Assembly: GCA_002840155.1 (NCBI GenBank)
Contig: PGZH01000004.1
Coordinates: 1-64,000 of the forward strand
DNA: 64,000 nt
Direction: 5' to 3'
Source of the DNA: Gammaproteobacteria bacterium HGW-Gammaproteobacteria-13
Lineage (GTDB): Bacteria > Pseudomonadota > Gammaproteobacteria > Pseudomonadales > Pseudomonadaceae
A program made the position numbers and the translations under genes. The notes beneath the pieces were generated by a model, which was not told the DNA's origin, ran no database searches, and saw nothing but the letters and a program-made list of their open reading frames with translations. This document shows positions 46,335-57,044 of this stretch, piece after piece; the stretch's first letter is position 1, and every line of letters begins with the position of its first letter.

Positions 46335-46357
46335 CGCGTGGCTGCCTGCGGCCACGC
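46335..46357 (+). terminator. Hairpin after the flavin reductase gene
   Basis: GCGTGGC and its complement in GGCCACGC close a short loop. There is no T run; weak terminator candidate. Confidence 0.45.
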
Positions 46358-46376
46358 CTAGGCGCACGAATCGACG

Positions 46377-46403
46377 TAAAAACGACCTCCGTTTAGCTGT
46401 TAG
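46377..46403 (+). promoter_or_regulatory. Weak sigma-28 promoter candidate of the HBM chemoreceptor gene
   Basis: TAAAA (46377-46381), 14 nt, then GCTGTTAG (46396-46403). Against the FliA consensus this is 4 of 5 and 5 of 8, with exact spacing. Confidence 0.35.
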
Positions 46404-46513
46404 CACCACGCACCAGCCTGCTGGCTTGTCGCCAGCACGGCTGTGCTCCTATGTTGCCAACCTTGAATGCAGGCAGCGCCGGGCTGCCTTGTGGTCATTC
46501 GGCAGGGGGAGCT

Positions 46514-48478
46514 ATGTGGACTGTGGTGCAGCGGCGGGTCGCCAGTTTAAGCACAGCGAGCAAACTGGCTACGGGCTTTGGCATTGTCCTGGCGCTCACC
46601 GCGCTGGTGGCGGCCACTGGGTTTCTGGCGTTGCGCGATGTCAGTGCGCGTTCGACGCTGCTCGAACGCATGAGCGCGATCAATAGCCAGGTTATGCAGA
46701 TCCGCCGTAGCGAGCAGGATTTCGTCCTCAGCAGCGACAAGCAACACGCCACCCGGCTGCATGAGCAGGCGCAGCAGATTCTCGACGCCAGTGCCGCGTT
46801 GCAGGCCCAATTACCGCAAGCCGAGCGCGCCGGGCTGGAGCAGGTGGCCGAGGCCATGACGGCCTATCGCGCGGCCTTCGATCGCTATGTCGAGCAGAGC
46901 GACAATATGCACCTGTCGCTGGAAGCCGCCACCTGGCTGGTGGTGAGCGCGTCCAACAGCCTGGATCTGCTCAAGGATGGTTTGGCCGAAGACGGCGTTG
47001 ATCTGCTGAAAAGCAGTCAGGGCCTGCAGGGGGCTGAGTCCGTGCTGCAGGCCGGGCAGATCAGTCAGGTACACCAGTTGCTGTTGCGCGCCCTGGATCA
47101 GGCCCGCGTGCTGCTGGAGCAGAGCCGCAGCAGTGGCGAGGCGACCCCGACCAGCATTCAGGAAGCCATCGACGCCCAGAAACTAGCCGGTGAGCTGCGT
47201 GATGCCATGGAAGACCCCGGCTATGCGGCGGTGCTGGCCGAGGTGATCGGCAACGTCAACTCCTTCAATGACCGACTCAATGAATACACCGGGCTGCTGC
47301 AGCAGCAAAAACGCGAATACCAGAATCTGGTGCAGCAGGCCGAGCGCATTCTGGCCCTGGTCGATCAAGCCTATGGGCGGCAGAAGGCCAGCCTGAATGG
47401 GCAATTGCAGGCCAGTACCTGGTTGATCGTGCTGGCCACGGCACTGGCGCTGCTGATTGGTTTGCTGGCGACGCTGACCATCACCCTGCTGATCGTGCGC
47501 CCGCTCAAGCAGGTGATCGAGCAGGCGCGGCGCATTGCCGACGGCGACCTCAGCGTGCAGGTCGAGGTGCAGCGTGGCGACGAGATCGGCCAGTTGCAGG
47601 CGGCCATGCAGGGCATGTCCAGCAACCTGCGCGAGATGGTCGGGCGCCTGCAGGGCGGGGTGTTGCAAATATCTGCGTCGGCGCAGTCGCTGTCAGCCAG
47701 TACCGAGCAAACGCGTCTGGGGGGGAATGGGCAGAAGGTCGAGACCGATCAGGTCGCCACCGCTATGAGCGAAATGACCGCCACCGTGCATGAGGTGGCG
47801 CGCAATGCCGAGGCTGCGGCGTCTTCCACCGAACAGGCGGATCGCCGGGTCAACAGCGGCGTGGCCGTGGTGCAGCAGACCCTGGGGCGGATCAACCAGT
47901 TGGCCAGTGCCATGCAGACCACCACGCAGAGTATCGAACGGCTCAGCCAGGACACCCAACGTATCGACTCGGTGCTGGATGTGATCAAGAGCGTGGCCGA
48001 GCAGACCAACCTGCTGGCACTCAACGCGGCCATCGAGGCGGCCCGGGCAGGCGAGCAGGGCCGTGGTTTTGCCGTGGTGGCCGATGAGGTGCGCGCGCTG
48101 GCGCGGCGCACCCAGCAGTCCACGGCGGAAATCGAAGGGCTGATCGCCACCCTGCGTGAAGGTACGCGGCGCTCCGTGGCGGACATGCACCAGAGTGGCG
48201 TGCTGGTGACGCAGACTGTGGCGGATGCCAACCAAACCGAAGGCGCGCTGGCGGAAATCGCCGCAGCAGTCAGCCAGATCTTCGAGATGAACCAGCAGAT
48301 TGCCGCTGCCGCCGAACAGCAGACGGCGGTGGCAGAGGAAATCAGCCGCAGCGTTACCTCGATTCGCGATATTGCCGATCAGTCCGCGCTGGCCATGGAC
48401 GAGTCCGCCAGCTCGAGCATTCAGCTGGCAGAACTGGGCCGCGAGCTGCAGGGCATGGCGGGGCGCTTTCGCTTGTAA
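46514..48478 (+). CDS. Methyl-accepting chemotaxis protein with a large HBM-type sensor domain
   Basis: 654 aa from ATG 46514, with GGGGGAG 4 bp before it; the open frame back to 46451 lacks a start site. Membrane segment 1 is near 20-42. A periplasmic all-helical domain of about 245 residues ([23 protein letters not shown], the helical bimodular HBM motif) follows, then segment 2 near 295-315, HAMP and a signalling domain with [26 protein letters not shown] receptors of Pseudomonas, such as McpS, sense organic acids, so a carboxylate ligand is a fair guess. Transcription runs toward the P-type ATPase gene on the other strand. Confidence 0.92.
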   Translation: MWTVVQRRVASLSTASKLATGFGIVLALTALVAATGFLALRDVSARSTLLERMSAINSQVMQIRRSEQDFVLSSDKQHATRLHEQAQQILDASAALQAQLPQAERAGLEQVAEAMTAYRAAFDRYVEQSDNMHLSLEAATWLVVSASNSLDLLKDGLAEDGVDLLKSSQGLQGAESVLQAGQISQVHQLLLRALDQARVLLEQSRSSGEATPTSIQEAIDAQKLAGELRDAMEDPGYAAVLAEVIGNVNSFNDRLNEYTGLLQQQKREYQNLVQQAERILALVDQAYGRQKASLNGQLQASTWLIVLATALALLIGLLATLTITLLIVRPLKQVIEQARRIADGDLSVQVEVQRGDEIGQLQAAMQGMSSNLREMVGRLQGGVLQISASAQSLSASTEQTRLGGNGQKVETDQVATAMSEMTATVHEVARNAEAAASSTEQADRRVNSGVAVVQQTLGRINQLASAMQTTTQSIERLSQDTQRIDSVLDVIKSVAEQTNLLALNAAIEAARAGEQGRGFAVVADEVRALARRTQQSTAEIEGLIATLREGTRRSVADMHQSGVLVTQTVADANQTEGALAEIAAAVSQIFEMNQQIAAAAEQQTAVAEEISRSVTSIRDIADQSALAMDESASSSIQLAELGRELQGMAGRFRL

Positions 48479-48530
48479 AAGCGCCCGCAAGCGGCTGCCG
48501 AGAGCATTTAGGCAAGGGCATAGGCGCCGT

Positions 48531-51230
48531 TTAGCGTGGCTCTTGGCTGCGTTTTAGTCGCCGCAATAGCCACTTCTCCGCTTCAACACAGGCGCATACC
48601 CCCAGCGCTACCAGCAGGCACCAACCCCAGGCGAATGCCGGCAGGGCGGCGGTGGCGAACACCTGCTGCATGGCCGGCCAGTAGGTGAGCAGCTGTTGCA
48701 GGCTGAGCAACAGGCCGATCATGCCCCAGATCATCGGGTTGTCGCGTAGGCCGAAGTTCGCCGGCCCTGCGAGGCGCCGGCTGCTGAACAGGTAACCGAT
48801 TTCGCAGGCAACCAGCGCGTTGACCGCCAGGGTGCGGCTGCTTTCAAGGCTCCAGCCGAGCATCTGCGTGTAGAGGAACAGGCCCAGGCTGGCCAGGGTC
48901 ATCAGCGTGCCGATAAACAGCACGCGCCAGAGCAGATGCCGGCTGAGCAGGTTGACCTTGGGGTCGCGTGGCGGGCGGCGCATCAGGTCGGCTTCTGCCG
49001 GCTCAAACGCCAGGGCCAGCGCCAGGGTCACGGCGGTGATCATATTGATCCAGAGAATCTGCAAAGGAGTTATGGGCAAGGTCAGCCCTAGGGCGATGGC
49101 CGCCAGCAGGATCAGCGCTTCGCCGCCATTGGTGGGCAGGATAAACAGGATGGTCTTCTTCAGGTTGTCATAGACCGTGCGGCCTTCCTCGACCGCGTGG
49201 GCGATGGTGGCGAAGTTGTCGTCGGCCAGCACCATCTGCGCCGCTTCCTTGGCCGCTTCAGTGCCCTTGATGCCCATGGCGATGCCGATGTCCGCACGTT
49301 TCAGCGCCGGCGCGTCGTTGACGCCGTCGCCGGTCATCGCCACCCGCGCGCCGCAGGCCTGCAGGCGTTCAACCAGGCGCAGTTTGTGCGCCGGGCTGGT
49401 GCGGGCGAATACGTTGGTGGTGGGCAACAACTGATCCAGCTGGCTGTCGCTGAGGCTGTCGAGCTCGGCCCCGGTCAGCGGTTTGCCATCGCCCAGGCCG
49501 AGGCGCTGGGCAATGGCGCTGGCGGTGCCGGCATGGTCGCCGGTAATCATCTTCACGGCGATGCCGGCGCTGTGGCAGTCGGCGATGGCGGCTATGGCTT
49601 CCTCGCGGGGTGGATCGAGCATGCCGACCAGGCCGAGCAGCACGTAATCGCCGTCCAGGTCCTGATAGTCGAGGCTCTGCTGCGGTTCACCGAGCGGGCG
49701 AATGGCCAGGCCGAGCATACGCAGCCCCTGGCTGGCGCCGCTGTCCAACGCCTGATGCCAGTGGCGTGGGTCGAGCGGTTCGGGATGGCCGTCGCGCCAT
49801 TGGCGGTTGCAGGCTTCGAGCACACGTTCCGGTGCGCCGATCATATAGATCAGGCCATGGCGGGCATGGTCATGGTGCAGGCTGGCGGTGCAGCGTTGCT
49901 CGGAACTGAAGGGGATGGCGTCGACTTGCGGCAGGTTGCTCGCTTCGTGCTGCAGCTCCAGGCCGACCTTGCCGGCCAGGGTCAGCAGGGCGGCTTCAGT
50001 AGGGTCGCCAGTGATGCACCAGCCATTCTCGCCGCTGCGCAGGCTGGCGTTATTGGCCAGCAGGCCGGCACGGGCCAGCTCGCGCAGGTCATCGGCGGCG
50101 TCCAGTTGGCACAGCTGGCCGTCATCGCAGTGAATGCTGCCCTGCGGTGCATAGCCGACGCCATCGACGCTGTAATGGTGGGCTGCGGTAAACACCTGCT
50201 GCACGGTCATCTCGTTGCGCGTCAGGGTGCCGGTCTTGTCCGAGCAGATCACCGTGACCGCACCGAGGCTTTCCACCGCTGGCAGATGGCGGATGATCGC
50301 CCGGCGCTTGGCCATGCGCTGCACACCGAGGGCGAGGATGATCGTCAGCACCGCCGGCAGGCCTTCGGGAATGGCCGCTACCGCCAGGCTGACCGCAGCC
50401 AGCAGCATGTCCTCGGCGCTGTAGCCACGCAGCAGTACGCCAAAGGCAAAGGTCAGCAGCGCCAGAACGAGAATGCCCAGGGTCAGGTGGCGGGCAAATT
50501 TGGCCATGTCGACCAGCAACGGGGTTTGCAGGCTGACCACGCTTTCCAGCATATGGCTGATCTTGCCCAGCTCGGTCTGCTTGGCCGTGGCCACCACCAC
50601 GCCTGCAGCGCTACCGGCATTCACCAGGGTGCCGGAGTAGGCCATGCAGTGGCGGTCGGCCAAGCTGGTAGTGGCGTCAACGGCGTCGTGGTGTTTAGCC
50701 ACGGGCAGGGATTCACCGGTCAGTGCCGCCTCATCAATGCGCAGATCGCGAGTTTCCAGCAGGCGCAGGTCGGCGGGCACGCGGTCACCGGCTTCCAGCA
50801 GCACCCAGTCGCCGGGCACCAGCTGTTCGGCGGCAATGCTATGCACCTGGCCGTTGCGGCGCACCCGGCTTTCCAGGCTGAGCATCTGCTGAATCGCCAG
50901 CATGGCGTGCTGGGCTTTGCCTTCCTGAACAAAGCCGACCAGGGCATTGATCAGCACCACGGCAAAGATCACCGCACTGTCGAGCCATTCGCCCAGCAGC
51001 AGGGTAAGCAGGCAGGCGCCGAGCAGGACGTAGATCAGCAGGTTGTGAAACTGCAGAGCAAAACGCATTAACGGCCCGCTGGCTTGCTGTTGCGGCAGCA
51101 GGTTGAGGCCGTGCTCGCTCAGGCGCTGGGCGGCGTCGGCACTGTCCAGGCCTTGGGCGCTGCTGTTGAGGTGTTGCAGGCTTTGTTGCGCTGGCAGGGC
51201 GTGCCAGTCATGACCAGATGGCGCTTGCAT
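48531..51230 (-). CDS. P2-type cation-transporting ATPase (Ca2+-ATPase-like)
   Basis: 899 aa. It has an N-terminal cation ATPase domain ([24 protein letters not shown]), the actuator LTGESLPV, the membrane ion-site motif [14 protein letters not shown], the phosphorylated Asp331 in [44 protein letters not shown] and six C-terminal helices. The PEGLP motif and the P2 layout point to Ca2+ export of the PacL/PMR1 type, or to another cation such as Mn2+ or Na+. It is a single gene with a divergent MoxR operon upstream. Confidence 0.93.
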   Translation of the reverse strand: MQAPSGHDWHALPAQQSLQHLNSSAQGLDSADAAQRLSEHGLNLLPQQQASGPLMRFALQFHNLLIYVLLGACLLTLLLGEWLDSAVIFAVVLINALVGFVQEGKAQHAMLAIQQMLSLESRVRRNGQVHSIAAEQLVPGDWVLLEAGDRVPADLRLLETRDLRIDEAALTGESLPVAKHHDAVDATTSLADRHCMAYSGTLVNAGSAAGVVVATAKQTELGKISHMLESVVSLQTPLLVDMAKFARHLTLGILVLALLTFAFGVLLRGYSAEDMLLAAVSLAVAAIPEGLPAVLTIILALGVQRMAKRRAIIRHLPAVESLGAVTVICSDKTGTLTRNEMTVQQVFTAAHHYSVDGVGYAPQGSIHCDDGQLCQLDAADDLRELARAGLLANNASLRSGENGWCITGDPTEAALLTLAGKVGLELQHEASNLPQVDAIPFSSEQRCTASLHHDHARHGLIYMIGAPERVLEACNRQWRDGHPEPLDPRHWHQALDSGASQGLRMLGLAIRPLGEPQQSLDYQDLDGDYVLLGLVGMLDPPREEAIAAIADCHSAGIAVKMITGDHAGTASAIAQRLGLGDGKPLTGAELDSLSDSQLDQLLPTTNVFARTSPAHKLRLVERLQACGARVAMTGDGVNDAPALKRADIGIAMGIKGTEAAKEAAQMVLADDNFATIAHAVEEGRTVYDNLKKTILFILPTNGGEALILLAAIALGLTLPITPLQILWINMITAVTLALALAFEPAEADLMRRPPRDPKVNLLSRHLLWRVLFIGTLMTLASLGLFLYTQMLGWSLESSRTLAVNALVACEIGYLFSSRRLAGPANFGLRDNPMIWGMIGLLLSLQQLLTYWPAMQQVFATAALPAFAWGWCLLVALGVCACVEAEKWLLRRLKRSQEPR

Positions 51231-51399
51231 TCGATGTGCTCCAGCGCTGTTCGGGTCTTTAGCCTAAACACCACAGCAAGGGTGGGTGTTGGCTTGGATC
51301 AATTGAATGGCTCACAAGTTCGTCAGTAAAGGTTTCCAGCCGCTATGCCGCGACAACGCGGCGCAGTAGCATCGCCAATCGGTCTTAAAGGAGTGATAC

Positions 51400-52317
51400 A
51401 TGCGCGCCAAACTGGAAACTGTGCTGCAGACGGTCAATCAAGTGCTTCTGGGCAAGGAGCCGCAGGTGCGGTTGGCGTTGACCTGTTTGTTGGCTCAGGG
51501 CCACCTGCTGATCGAGGACTTGCCCGGCATGGGTAAAACCACCCTCAGCCACGCCCTGGCCAAGGTATTGGGCCTGAGTTTTCAGCGCATCCAGTTCACC
51601 TCTGACCTGCTGCCCGGTGACATCCTCGGCACCTCGGTGTTCGACAAGGACACCGGGCAATTTATCTTCCACCCAGGGCCGATCTTCGCCGAGCTGGTGC
51701 TGGCCGATGAGATCAACCGCGCTACGCCGAAAAGCCAGAGTGCGCTGCTCGAAGCCATGGAAGAGGGCCAGGTGACCATCGAAGGCGCGACTCGGCCGCT
51801 GCCTGAACCGTTCTTTGTAATTGCCACGCAGAACCCGGTCAGTCAGGGCGGTACCTTCGCCTTGCCCGAGTCGCAACTGGACCGCTTTCTGATGCGCCTG
51901 TCGCTCGGCTACCCCGGCAAAGCGGCGGAAAAAGCCCTGCTGCTGGGCGACTCGCGGCGCTCTGTGCTGCCCACTCTGCCGGCGCTGTTGGATCACGCTG
52001 AATTGGCCCTGCTGCAGGCCGAAGTACCGAAAGTGCGCGCCAGCGATGCGCTGATCGATTATGTGTTGCGCCTGGTCGATGCCACCCGCACCCAGCCGCA
52101 GTTCGCCTGGGGCCTGTCGCCACGGGCCAGCCTGGCGCTGCTGGCGGCGGCGCGGGCCTGGGCCTTCCTCGCAGGGCGTGATTATGTGATTCCGGAAGAT
52201 GTGCAGGCCGTGCTGCCGTCGGTGGTTGGCCATCGCCTGCGCGAGCGCGCAGATCCGGCCGGGCATGGCGCCGGCAGCCTGGTGCAGTGGTTGCTGCGTG
52301 AGGTGCCGGCGCTTTGA
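51400..52317 (+). CDS. MoxR-type AAA+ ATPase
   Basis: 305 aa. Walker A is LPGMGKTTLSHALAK (residues 41-55), Walker B is LVLADEINRATPKSQSALLEAMEE, then sensor 1 FVIATQNPV and QLDRFLMRL. MoxR proteins act as chaperones for metal- or complex-bearing partners. AAAGGAG precedes the ATG. It overlaps the DUF58 gene and leads the moxR / DUF58 / tgpA operon, a conserved trio. Confidence 0.93.
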   Translation: MRAKLETVLQTVNQVLLGKEPQVRLALTCLLAQGHLLIEDLPGMGKTTLSHALAKVLGLSFQRIQFTSDLLPGDILGTSVFDKDTGQFIFHPGPIFAELVLADEINRATPKSQSALLEAMEEGQVTIEGATRPLPEPFFVIATQNPVSQGGTFALPESQLDRFLMRLSLGYPGKAAEKALLLGDSRRSVLPTLPALLDHAELALLQAEVPKVRASDALIDYVLRLVDATRTQPQFAWGLSPRASLALLAAARAWAFLAGRDYVIPEDVQAVLPSVVGHRLRERADPAGHGAGSLVQWLLREVPAL

Positions 52318-53270
52318 TCGCCCAGCTCAGACCACGCTGGAACCGCTGGCTGGCCCGGCGTATTCCGCCTGCCAGCAGCGTGCGGCTGAACCAGCGGCGA
52401 ATCTTTATCATCCCCAGCCGGGTCGGCGCGGCCTTTACGCTGGCGCTGCTGTTGATGCTGCTGGCGGCGATCAACTACCAGAACAGCCTGGCCTATGGCC
52501 TGACCTTTCTGCTGGCCTCGGTGTTTGTCGTGGCCATTTTGCACACCTACCGCAACCTGGCCGGATTGATCCTCAAGGCCGGTAGCGCGCCGGCGGTGTT
52601 TGTCGGCGAACCGGCCGGCTTTCGCGTGCGCCTGGAAAGCAGTCAGCGGCCCCATCAGGCCGTCAGCCTGGGCTGGCCGCCGGCCGAGTTGCAGACGCTG
52701 GATGTGCCAGCCGAAGGTGTGAGCGAATGCCAGCTCAACCTGCCGGCGTTGCAGCGCGGCTGGCTGCGCCCCGGTCGTTTACGTGTCGAGAGCCGTTTTC
52801 CGCTGGGGATTCTGGTGGCCTGGAGCTGGGTTGATCTGGATCAGCGCGTGCTGGTTTACCCACGGCCCTTGCCTGGCGATCTGCCGCTGTCCGCTGGCGC
52901 CAGTGAGGATCAGGACGAGGAGGGCAGTCGGCCCCATGGTCAGGGCGTGGACGATTACCAGGGGCTGAAAACCTACCAGCCGGGTGATTCCAAGCGCCGC
53001 CTGCACTGGAAAGCCTATTCCCGTGGTCAGGGGTTGCTGGTCAAGGACTTTGCCTCGATCACCGGGCGTGACCTGTACCTGGATTTCGACGCCTTAGCCG
53101 GTGATGTCGAAACTCGCCTGTCACTGCTTTGCCATTGGGTGCTGCAGTTGTCCGAGCGGCAGCAGCCGTTTGCCCTGAGCCTGCCGGGCCAGGTACTGGG
53201 CGCTGACAGCGGCGAATTGCACCGCGATGCCTGCCTGCGCGCCCTGGCGCTGTTCGGGCGTGCGCCATGA
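52314..53270 (+). CDS. DUF58 family protein
   Basis: 318 aa from a TTG start at 52314 that overlaps the moxR stop (TTGA). Two membrane segments near 45-90 (RVGAAFTLALLLMLLAAINYQNSLAYGLTFLLASVFVV) are followed by a soluble part with the DUF58 motif QGVDDYQGLKTYQPGDSKRRLHWKAYSRGQGLLVKDF. The family is linked to MoxR partners. It is co-transcribed with tgpA. Confidence 0.9.
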   Translation: MIAQLRPRWNRWLARRIPPASSVRLNQRRIFIIPSRVGAAFTLALLLMLLAAINYQNSLAYGLTFLLASVFVVAILHTYRNLAGLILKAGSAPAVFVGEPAGFRVRLESSQRPHQAVSLGWPPAELQTLDVPAEGVSECQLNLPALQRGWLRPGRLRVESRFPLGILVAWSWVDLDQRVLVYPRPLPGDLPLSAGASEDQDEEGSRPHGQGVDDYQGLKTYQPGDSKRRLHWKAYSRGQGLLVKDFASITGRDLYLDFDALAGDVETRLSLLCHWVLQLSERQQPFALSLPGQVLGADSGELHRDACLRALALFGRAP

Positions 53271-55261
53271 GCCGTATTGCCGTGATCCCACGGATCAGCC
53301 TGACCTGGCTACTGGTAGCCCAGGTGCTGGTGATCATTCCCCACCTGACACATTTACCGCTGTGGATCATCGGCCTGTGGCTGGGCAGTGCGGCCTGGCG
53401 CATTCAGATTTTCCGTATGCGTGCGCGCTACCCGAATGCCTGGGCCAAGGGCGGTTTGATGCTGGCGGCAGCGCTTGGGGTGTTTCTTTCCCGTGGCAGC
53501 CTGATCGGTCTGGATGCCGGGGTGGTGCTGCTGATTGCGGCGTTTGTGCTCAAGCTGCTGGAGATGCGTACGCGGCGTGATGCCCTGGTGCTGATCTTTC
53601 TCGGCTTCTTTGTGGTGGTCACCGCTTATCTGTTCGATGACAGCATGCTGATGGCCTTCTACAGCCTGCTGCCGGTCACCGCTTTGCTTGCTGCCTTGAT
53701 CGGCCTGCAGCAGAGCAGCCTGGCCACTCAGCCCTGGCCGACCGCGCGCCTGGCCGGTGGGCTGCTGCTGCAGGCGTTGCCGGTGATGTTGCTGCTGTTT
53801 GTCTTCTTCCCGCGCATGGGCCCGCTGTGGTCGTTGCCGGTGCCGAATGACAAGGCCACCACGGGCCTGTCGGACAGCATGGCTCCGGCGGATATCGCCG
53901 ACCTGAGTCGCTCCGCTGCCCTGGCGTTTCGTGCCAGCTTCAACGGCGCAACACCGCCGCGCAGTGAGCTGTACTGGCGCGCGCTGACCCTGGATCGCTT
54001 TGATGGACGGCGTTGGTCGCAATCCGAATACGCCGAGTTTGGCCCCGCTGCGCAGTGGCAGAAACAGGGTGAGGTGCTGAGCTACAGCATTGTCATGCAG
54101 CCGAGTTCACAGCGTTGGTTGTTTGCCTTGGATGTGGCGGAAACCTCACTGGAGCAGACCCGGCAGATGAGTGATTTCCGCTTGCAGCGGCGGCAGCCAG
54201 TGGACCGCTCACTGATTTATCAGGCCACCTCCTGGCCGCAGGCGCTGCGTGAGCCGCAGCCGTCTAAGGAAGTCCTGCGTCGCGCCCTGCAGTTGCCGGA
54301 TCAGGGCGAGCCGCGCAGTCGCGCCTGGGCCGAGCAACTTAAACGTGAGCACCCGCAGCCCGAACAACTGGTGCAGGCGCTGCTTAGCCACTTCAATCGC
54401 GAGCCCTATGCCTACACCCTGCGCCCGCCAACACTGGGCGTGAATAATATCGATGATTTCCTCTTCGAGACCCGCAGCGGCTTCTGCGCCCACTACGCCG
54501 GGGCCATGACCTATGTGCTGCGCGCGGCGGGCATTCCGGCGCGGGTGGTAGCCGGTTATCAGGGCGGTGAATACAACCCTGCCGGTAACTATGTGCAGGT
54601 GCGTCAGTTTGATGCCCATGCCTGGGTTGAGTACTGGCAGGCGGGACGCGGTTGGGTCAGTGTTGACCCGACCTTCCAGGTGGCGCCCGAGCGGATAGAA
54701 ATGGGGCTGGAAGAGGCCCTGGCGGGTGAGCAGAGCTTTCTCGAAGATTCGCCTTTCTCCCCGCTGCGCTACCGCAACCTCAGCTGGTTGAATGAGGTGC
54801 GGCTGGCCTGGGACAACGTCAATTACGGCTGGCAACGCTGGGTGCTGGGCTACCAGAGCCAGCAGCAGCTGGAGTTTCTCCAGCGCTGGTTGGGTCGGGT
54901 GGATGCCCAGTCGCTGGTGATTGGCCTGGTCGGTGGCGGGGCGCTACTGCTCGGTCTGTTGTCACTCTGGCTGTTCAAGCCCTGGCAGCGTGAGCGCGAT
55001 GTGCAGCAGCGGCTATTCCGTCGTTTCGAGGGTTTGCTGGCGCGCCATGGCGTGCAGCGCAAGCCCGGCGAAGGCCCGCGCGACTATGCGGCGCGGGCTG
55101 CTTTGCAGATGCCAGCCCAGGCGCAAGTGATTGGCAACTTTGCAGCCGCGTTCGAGGCGCAGCGTTATGCCGGGCAGGAGCCTTCTGCCGTGCAATTGCG
55201 TCAGCATTTGAAGGCGCTGCGGCGGGCGTTGCCTTGGCGGCTTACCCGTTTGGATTCATAG
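53267..55261 (+). CDS. tgpA: Membrane transglutaminase TgpA (DUF3488 and transglutaminase core)
   Basis: 664 aa. Five or six N-terminal membrane helices (DUF3488, residues 1-190) are followed by a periplasmic transglutaminase-like domain with the Cys-His-Asp triad Cys407 (SGFCAHYAGAM), His451 (DAHAWVEYW) and Asp467 (SVDPTF), then a last helix near 555 and a cytosolic tail. TgpA of P. aeruginosa is reported as essential there and acts in the periplasm; the function here is inferred from that. It overlaps DUF58 by 4 bp and ends the operon. Confidence 0.92.
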   Translation: MSRIAVIPRISLTWLLVAQVLVIIPHLTHLPLWIIGLWLGSAAWRIQIFRMRARYPNAWAKGGLMLAAALGVFLSRGSLIGLDAGVVLLIAAFVLKLLEMRTRRDALVLIFLGFFVVVTAYLFDDSMLMAFYSLLPVTALLAALIGLQQSSLATQPWPTARLAGGLLLQALPVMLLLFVFFPRMGPLWSLPVPNDKATTGLSDSMAPADIADLSRSAALAFRASFNGATPPRSELYWRALTLDRFDGRRWSQSEYAEFGPAAQWQKQGEVLSYSIVMQPSSQRWLFALDVAETSLEQTRQMSDFRLQRRQPVDRSLIYQATSWPQALREPQPSKEVLRRALQLPDQGEPRSRAWAEQLKREHPQPEQLVQALLSHFNREPYAYTLRPPTLGVNNIDDFLFETRSGFCAHYAGAMTYVLRAAGIPARVVAGYQGGEYNPAGNYVQVRQFDAHAWVEYWQAGRGWVSVDPTFQVAPERIEMGLEEALAGEQSFLEDSPFSPLRYRNLSWLNEVRLAWDNVNYGWQRWVLGYQSQQQLEFLQRWLGRVDAQSLVIGLVGGGALLLGLLSLWLFKPWQRERDVQQRLFRRFEGLLARHGVQRKPGEGPRDYAARAALQMPAQAQVIGNFAAAFEAQRYAGQEPSAVQLRQHLKALRRALPWRLTRLDS

Positions 55262-55330
55262 CGACCATTGGCCACTTGTGGCTAAGCAATAAGCGCATAA
55301 GCTGGGGAGCAATTTCACAGGAGTGAGGCG

Positions 55331-56104
55331 ATGCAAGGCTTGATTGATGAGGTGCCGCGACACGTACTGCGCATTCAGATGCGCTTGTTTGCCTGCCGTG
55401 AACGGCTGCGCGTGACCACTGACGACGAGGCCCTGCACGATCTGCGTATCGCCTTGCGTCAATTGCGTAGCCTGTTGCGGCCGTTATCCTCGGTCGCAGT
55501 CTGTGAGGGCTTGCAGCAGCGCGCGGCCGAGTTGGGCCGCTTGACTGGCCCACTACGCGACCTTGAGGTGCTGCTGGGCTATCTGCAGCAGCAAGGGCTC
55601 GATAGCGCCGCACAATCGCGCCAGCCATTGTTACAGCAGGGCTACCTGCAGCTATTGGACAGTGCGCCGTTGGCGCATCTGCTGAGCGCGTTGGATGACT
55701 GGCCGCAGCAGTGGCGCCAGGCGGCCAGCAGTGGGCAACTGCGTGGCCTGCACAAGCTGATCAGGCAGCGCTTGCGCAAGGATCGCAAGCAATTGGCCAA
55801 GGCCCTGCTTGACCCCGCCCATGACCGTCACCGCCTGCGTTTGCTGGTTAAACGTCTGCGTTATGCCGCCGAGGCCTATCCGCAGCTGGCCGAGTTGTCC
55901 GGGCGCATGCGCCTGCAGCTGAAACAGGCGCAGTCGGCCCTGGGCGATTGGCACGACCATTGGCAGTGGCTGTTGCGCGCCGAGGCCGAAGCGGATTTGC
56001 AGCCGTGTGTGCCGGTTTGGCGTGAGGCGATGCAGAGTGCCGAGCAGCAGGCTGATCTGGCCCTGCAGGCATTGACCGCAAGTTTTGCTCGCAGCAGCGG
56101 CTGA
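55331..56104 (+). CDS. CHAD domain protein
   Basis: 257 aa, helical and rich in Arg and Leu. The conserved block LHDLRIALRQLRSLLRPLSSV and the later RLRLLVKRLRYAAEAYPQLAEL are CHAD signatures. CHAD domains bind polyphosphate and localise to polyphosphate granules, so it may be granule-associated. It has no CYTH partner domain. A GGAG sequence precedes the ATG; the gene stands 69 bp after tgpA. Confidence 0.9.
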   Translation: MQGLIDEVPRHVLRIQMRLFACRERLRVTTDDEALHDLRIALRQLRSLLRPLSSVAVCEGLQQRAAELGRLTGPLRDLEVLLGYLQQQGLDSAAQSRQPLLQQGYLQLLDSAPLAHLLSALDDWPQQWRQAASSGQLRGLHKLIRQRLRKDRKQLAKALLDPAHDRHRLRLLVKRLRYAAEAYPQLAELSGRMRLQLKQAQSALGDWHDHWQWLLRAEAEADLQPCVPVWREAMQSAEQQADLALQALTASFARSSG

Positions 56105-56211
56105 ATTGGCGGAAAAGTCGTTATACCTTCGGCTTGTTTGGCCGAAATGTCGTGTCATCTGTGCTCACCTTTGCCCTAAGATCACCCGCATCTTCAGTGT
56201 TCGAGGTGGTT

Positions 56212-57009
56212 ATGGGCTTTTCCGAATTACTCCAGGCGGTGCGCGACAATCCTCAGGCGGTGCTGATTCCCGCGCAGTGGGGGCAAGGTCGCGCCAGTTT
56301 TGGCGGTCTGGTGGCGGCGCTGGTGTACGAGGCTATGCGCGCTCAGGTGCCGAGCGGGCGACCGCCGCGTTCCCTGGCGATTACCTTTGTCGGCCCGGCC
56401 GCCCCCGATGTGCCGGTACGCTTTGAAGTGGAAGTGCTGCGCGAAGGCAAGGCCGTCAGCCAAGTGCTCGGCAGGGCGATACAGGATGGACAGGTGGTGA
56501 CCCTGGTGCAGGGCAGCTTTGGTGCCGGGCGTGAGTCGCGCATCGCCGTGCAGGCCGATCCCGCGCCGCAAGCCAAGGCGGTGGAGGAGTGCCAGGAGCT
56601 GCCGTATATCCCTAACGTCACCCCTGAGTTCACGCGTTTTCTGGCCATGCGCTGGGCGTTTGGCGGCATGCCTTTTACCAATAATCCTTCGCGTGAAATG
56701 GGCGGCTGGGTGCGCCTGCGTGACCAAGGCAGCGCGGAACCGGCCAATGAGGCCCATCTGTTGGCGCTGGTGGATGCCTGGCCGCCAGCTGTGCTGCCGC
56801 ACCTGAGCGCGCCGGCGCCGGGCAGCTCGCTTACCTGGACCATCGAATTCGTCCAGCCGATGAGCGCGCTGAGTACCCTGGACTGGTGCCTGTACCGCGC
56901 GCAGATCGAACATGCCCGTGATGGTTACGGCCATGTCGCGGCGGCGCTGTGGTCGCCAGCCGGTGAATTGTTGGCGATCAGCCGGCAGACGGTCGCCGTG
57001 TTCGGTTAA
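56212..57009 (+). CDS. Acyl-CoA thioesterase family protein (TesB-like double hotdog)
   Basis: 265 aa from ATG 56212, preceded by GAGGTGG; the longer frame upstream has no family features. Two hotdog halves are visible: ASFGGLVAALVYEAMRAQVPS with SLAITFVGPAAPD, and later ALVDAWPPAVLPHLSAPAPGSSLTWTIEFVQPM. This is the double-hotdog acyl-CoA thioesterase type (4HBT_3). The acyl chain preference is not visible. It is convergent with a chemoreceptor gene, 17 bp away. Confidence 0.88.
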   Translation: MGFSELLQAVRDNPQAVLIPAQWGQGRASFGGLVAALVYEAMRAQVPSGRPPRSLAITFVGPAAPDVPVRFEVEVLREGKAVSQVLGRAIQDGQVVTLVQGSFGAGRESRIAVQADPAPQAKAVEECQELPYIPNVTPEFTRFLAMRWAFGGMPFTNNPSREMGGWVRLRDQGSAEPANEAHLLALVDAWPPAVLPHLSAPAPGSSLTWTIEFVQPMSALSTLDWCLYRAQIEHARDGYGHVAAALWSPAGELLAISRQTVAVFG

Positions 57010-57017
57010 GCGTTCTG

Positions 57018-57044
57018 CGCCAGCTCTTATAGTTTGAGCTGGCG
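57018..57044 (-). terminator. Perfect hairpin across the chemoreceptor stop codon
   Basis: CGCCAGCTC and GAGCTGGCG enclose a 9-nt loop. It lies between two convergent genes and overlaps the end of the chemoreceptor gene. There is no T run, so the function is uncertain. Confidence 0.5.

Noticed and set aside
49197..51071. 624-aa plus-strand open frame opposite the P-type ATPase gene
   Set aside because: Antisense shadow without a recognisable domain or ribosome site.
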